From Methanobacteriota archaeon (GTDB lineage Archaea; Thermoplasmatota; Poseidoniia; Poseidoniales; Thalassarchaeaceae), in the NCBI GenBank assembly GCA_002685895.1, contig NYYK01000102.1:1-6466 (forward strand): DNA of 6,466 nucleotides, in the 5' to 3' direction. The notes under the pieces were generated by a model. That model did not search any database, was not told the DNA's origin, and saw only the letters and a program-made list of their open reading frames with translations. The number at the start of each line of letters is the position of its first letter. Positions within the stretch are counted from its first letter, which is position 1. A program made the translations under genes and the position numbers. Of this stretch, positions 5,427 to 6,466 are shown piece by piece.

Positions 5427-5479
5427 AAGTCAATGCGACCACCACTTTGAGCTAGTCCCTCTTACCCACTTCAATGGTC

Positions 5480-5503
5480 TATGCGTCTAGTTATGCGTCT
5501 AGT
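5480..5503. repeat. 12-bp perfect tandem duplication
   Basis: TATGCGTCTAGT occurs twice back to back (5480-5491, 5492-5503). It may be a slippage product, a target duplication scar or a paired binding site. It lies in a long intergenic stretch without a convincing gene. Confidence 0.7.
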
Positions 5504-5564
5504 GGGCTGTTTTCGGGTGGGAATTCGACCTACTTTCCTATAGTTCCTAGCGTCAATTACTGGT

Positions 5565-5626
5565 TATGTAGAGATGCCGTTCAGTGAGTACAACATACGT
5601 AGAGATGCTGTTCGGTGGGAGCAGTA
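5565..5626. repeat. 31-bp imperfect tandem repeat
   Basis: Two adjacent 31-bp units (5565-5595 and 5596-5626) share TA-GTAGAGATGC-GTTC-GTG-G, matching at 23 of 31 positions. The second unit runs into repeat copy B. Repeated GTAGAGATG-type motifs resemble the multiple short repeats at the ends of some IS21-family elements, but no transposase sequence is seen here, so that origin is only a suggestion. Confidence 0.6.
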
Positions 5627-5712
5627 TGGGTAATCGTGGGTGTTGAGGGGGTATGTCTTAGGTCGATATATATAAGAGTATAGATACCCATGACAGAGTT
5701 ACTTGCTAAAAA
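5622..5712 (+). repeat. dispersed intergenic repeat, copy B
   Basis: This is the second copy of the element at 197-283, with CTTAGGT (5657-5663), ATATATATA (5666-5674), ACCCATGACAGAG ending at 5698, and an A-run (5708-5712), in the same order and near-equal spacing. It ends 124 bp before the DUF6994-like gene and has the same orientation. The right arm of the hairpin seen in copy A is not kept. Confidence 0.55.
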
Positions 5713-5737
5713 GAGATGCCTACACAACAAGAAATAA

Positions 5738-5757
5738 CAAAAGAACGGGTTCTTTTG
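5738..5757. promoter_or_regulatory. near-perfect 20-bp dyad
   Basis: CAAAAGAACGGGTTCTTTTG has 9-bp perfect arms around a central GG. It sits 79 bp before the DUF6994-like start and about 35 bp upstream of a TATAAT. Two-base central spacing makes it a better DNA operator than an RNA hairpin. It resembles GAAC/GTTC boxes but lacks the 4-bp spacing of Gram-positive LexA sites. Confidence 0.5.
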
Positions 5758-5786
5758 GAGGGTATCGGCTCAGGCGAGATTTGACT

Positions 5787-5818
5787 AAAAGCTATAATGT
5801 AAACAACATAATGCTTTT
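5787..5818 (+). promoter_or_regulatory. candidate -10 box within an inverted repeat
   Basis: TATAAT (5793-5798) is a perfect -10 hexamer. No good -35 is found at the normal distance; TTGACT (5781-5786) is only 6 bp away. AAAAGC (5787-5792) and GCTTTT (5813-5818) flank it as an inverted repeat, suggesting a promoter occluded or activated by a regulator. Transcription would start near 5805, before the DUF6994-like gene. Confidence 0.35.
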
Positions 5819-5836
5819 GGGAGAAATGGTATAAGC

Positions 5837-6466
5837 ATGAGTAATCTAATAGATACTAATTTCGATTTTTATTCTGATACACCGTCTGGTAAAGACCCTG
5901 ATACATTCAGTCCAACACTTCTTAGATATCATAAACTTCTTTGGAGCAAACCTTTGCCAAATGGTTTTGATTTTAATTTAACAGATACAACTACAAAGGG
6001 TTATCTTCATCATAAATCTGAATTGGGGGAGTTCTTTTTATCAAGCGATTCAATAGGGCATACATATAGCAGACAAAAACGTATGGCACATATTGTTAGT
6101 CAGATTCCATCATCTGAAATTGATGTATTTTTCGGTATATGTAGCACGATAGGTGGATATATCATTTTTCCATCAAAAAAAGTCGGTAAGAAAATGACTA
6201 TTAATTGCTCTCGAGGGATTAATCATAAAATCAAAGATAGGTTTGATCTCACTTTAGAATGTATCCGACGTCATTACTCTAATGAGGACAGTCCACTAAG
6301 TGACACTTTACAGAGATACAATGATTTTTTTAGCCTGTTTCAGAATTTTCAAGGATACGTCGACTTCTTTCTTCTCCAAGATTTAGTCAAGGATGATTAT
6401 TTATCAATTAAGTTCTGTCTTCCTTTTGTAAGTTTTGACAATCCTGCATTACCAGATAATATTCAA
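5837..6466 (+). CDS. DUF6994-like protein, 3' end missing at window edge
   Basis: The frame is open from ATG 5837 to the last base (210 codons, no stop), so the gene continues beyond the window. The N-terminus FDFYSDTPSGKDPDTFSPTL (9-28), then RYHKLLWSKPLPNG, GEFFLSSDSIGHTYSR, a RMAHI segment, IGGYIIFP, MTINCSRGINHKIKDRFDLT and ECIRRHY-x4-SPLSDTL-x-RYNDFF strongly resemble the conserved blocks I recall for DUF6994, a family of about 230-260 residues and unknown function. If so, about 80-90% is present. No signal peptide or membrane segment is visible; many aromatic and charged residues suggest a soluble cytosolic protein. GGGAGA (5819-5824) is the ribosome site, somewhat far from ATG; an earlier ATG at 5826 hits a stop after two codons. 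The gene is AT-richer in its codons than the operon, which may hint at separate acquisition. Confidence 0.7.
   Translation, partial: MSNLIDTNFDFYSDTPSGKDPDTFSPTLLRYHKLLWSKPLPNGFDFNLTDTTTKGYLHHKSELGEFFLSSDSIGHTYSRQKRMAHIVSQIPSSEIDVFFGICSTIGGYIIFPSKKVGKKMTINCSRGINHKIKDRFDLTLECIRRHYSNEDSPLSDTLQRYNDFFSLFQNFQGYVDFFLLQDLVKDDYLSIKFCLPFVSFDNPALPDNIQ

Noticed and set aside
5269..5490. 73-codon + strand ORF upstream of the operon
   Set aside because: No ribosome site, unnatural composition, and it overlaps the operon promoter and leader; competing frames are equally open.
5480..5626. CRISPR array
   Set aside because: Only two units of each repeat, adjacent without spacers.
5738..5757. LexA (SOS) box
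   Set aside because: GAAC and GTTC are separated by 2 bp rather than the 4 bp of Gram-positive LexA sites.

Overview
This window looks like a bacterial chromosome segment of moderate G+C, with strong AGGAGG-type ribosome binding sites. The gene content is a corrinoid methyltransferase operon, a hemerythrin-like protein and a secreted glycine/proline-rich helical protein. Together these suggest an anaerobic bacterium, most plausibly of the Dehalococcoidia/Chloroflexota kind seen in sediment and groundwater. That placement is inference from gene style; no taxonomic marker is present.

Layout. Positions 1-442 are mostly intergenic. They hold a possible ORF tail at the left edge, one copy (A) of a dispersed ~90-bp intergenic repeat, a hairpin, and a dense set of palindromes before a hemerythrin-like gene (443-1135, +). 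Facing it is a DUF123/GIY-YIG-like gene (1170-1505, -). Its 3' end lies in an 18-bp inverted repeat whose 32-bp loop appears to have been flipped: the + strand of the loop still encodes the conserved C-terminus the gene now lacks. Then come a short possible remnant (1508-1633), an exported helical protein (1681-2262, -) and a possible small ORF (2341-2514, +).

The centre (5250 down to 2511, -) is a three-gene operon: a MetH-activation-domain-like protein, a MtaC/MtvC-type corrinoid protein and a UroD-superfamily methyltransferase. A canonical -10/-35 pair lies upstream, and a 28-codon ORF with a perfect Shine-Dalgarno overlaps the first gene. The likely role is corrinoid-dependent methyl transfer: the methyltransferase and corrinoid protein exchange the methyl group, and the first protein probably helps keep the cobalt in the active Co(I) state. 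The substrate cannot be read from the sequence, and no second methyltransferase is in the window.

The right side (5251-5836) is a long intergenic region with tandem duplications, the second copy (B) of the ~90-bp repeat and an almost perfect 20-bp dyad. It leads into a DUF6994-like gene (5837 onward, +) cut by the window end. Both + strand genes lie 125-160 bp downstream of a copy of the repeat in the same orientation. No RNA gene, CRISPR array or intact mobile element was seen.
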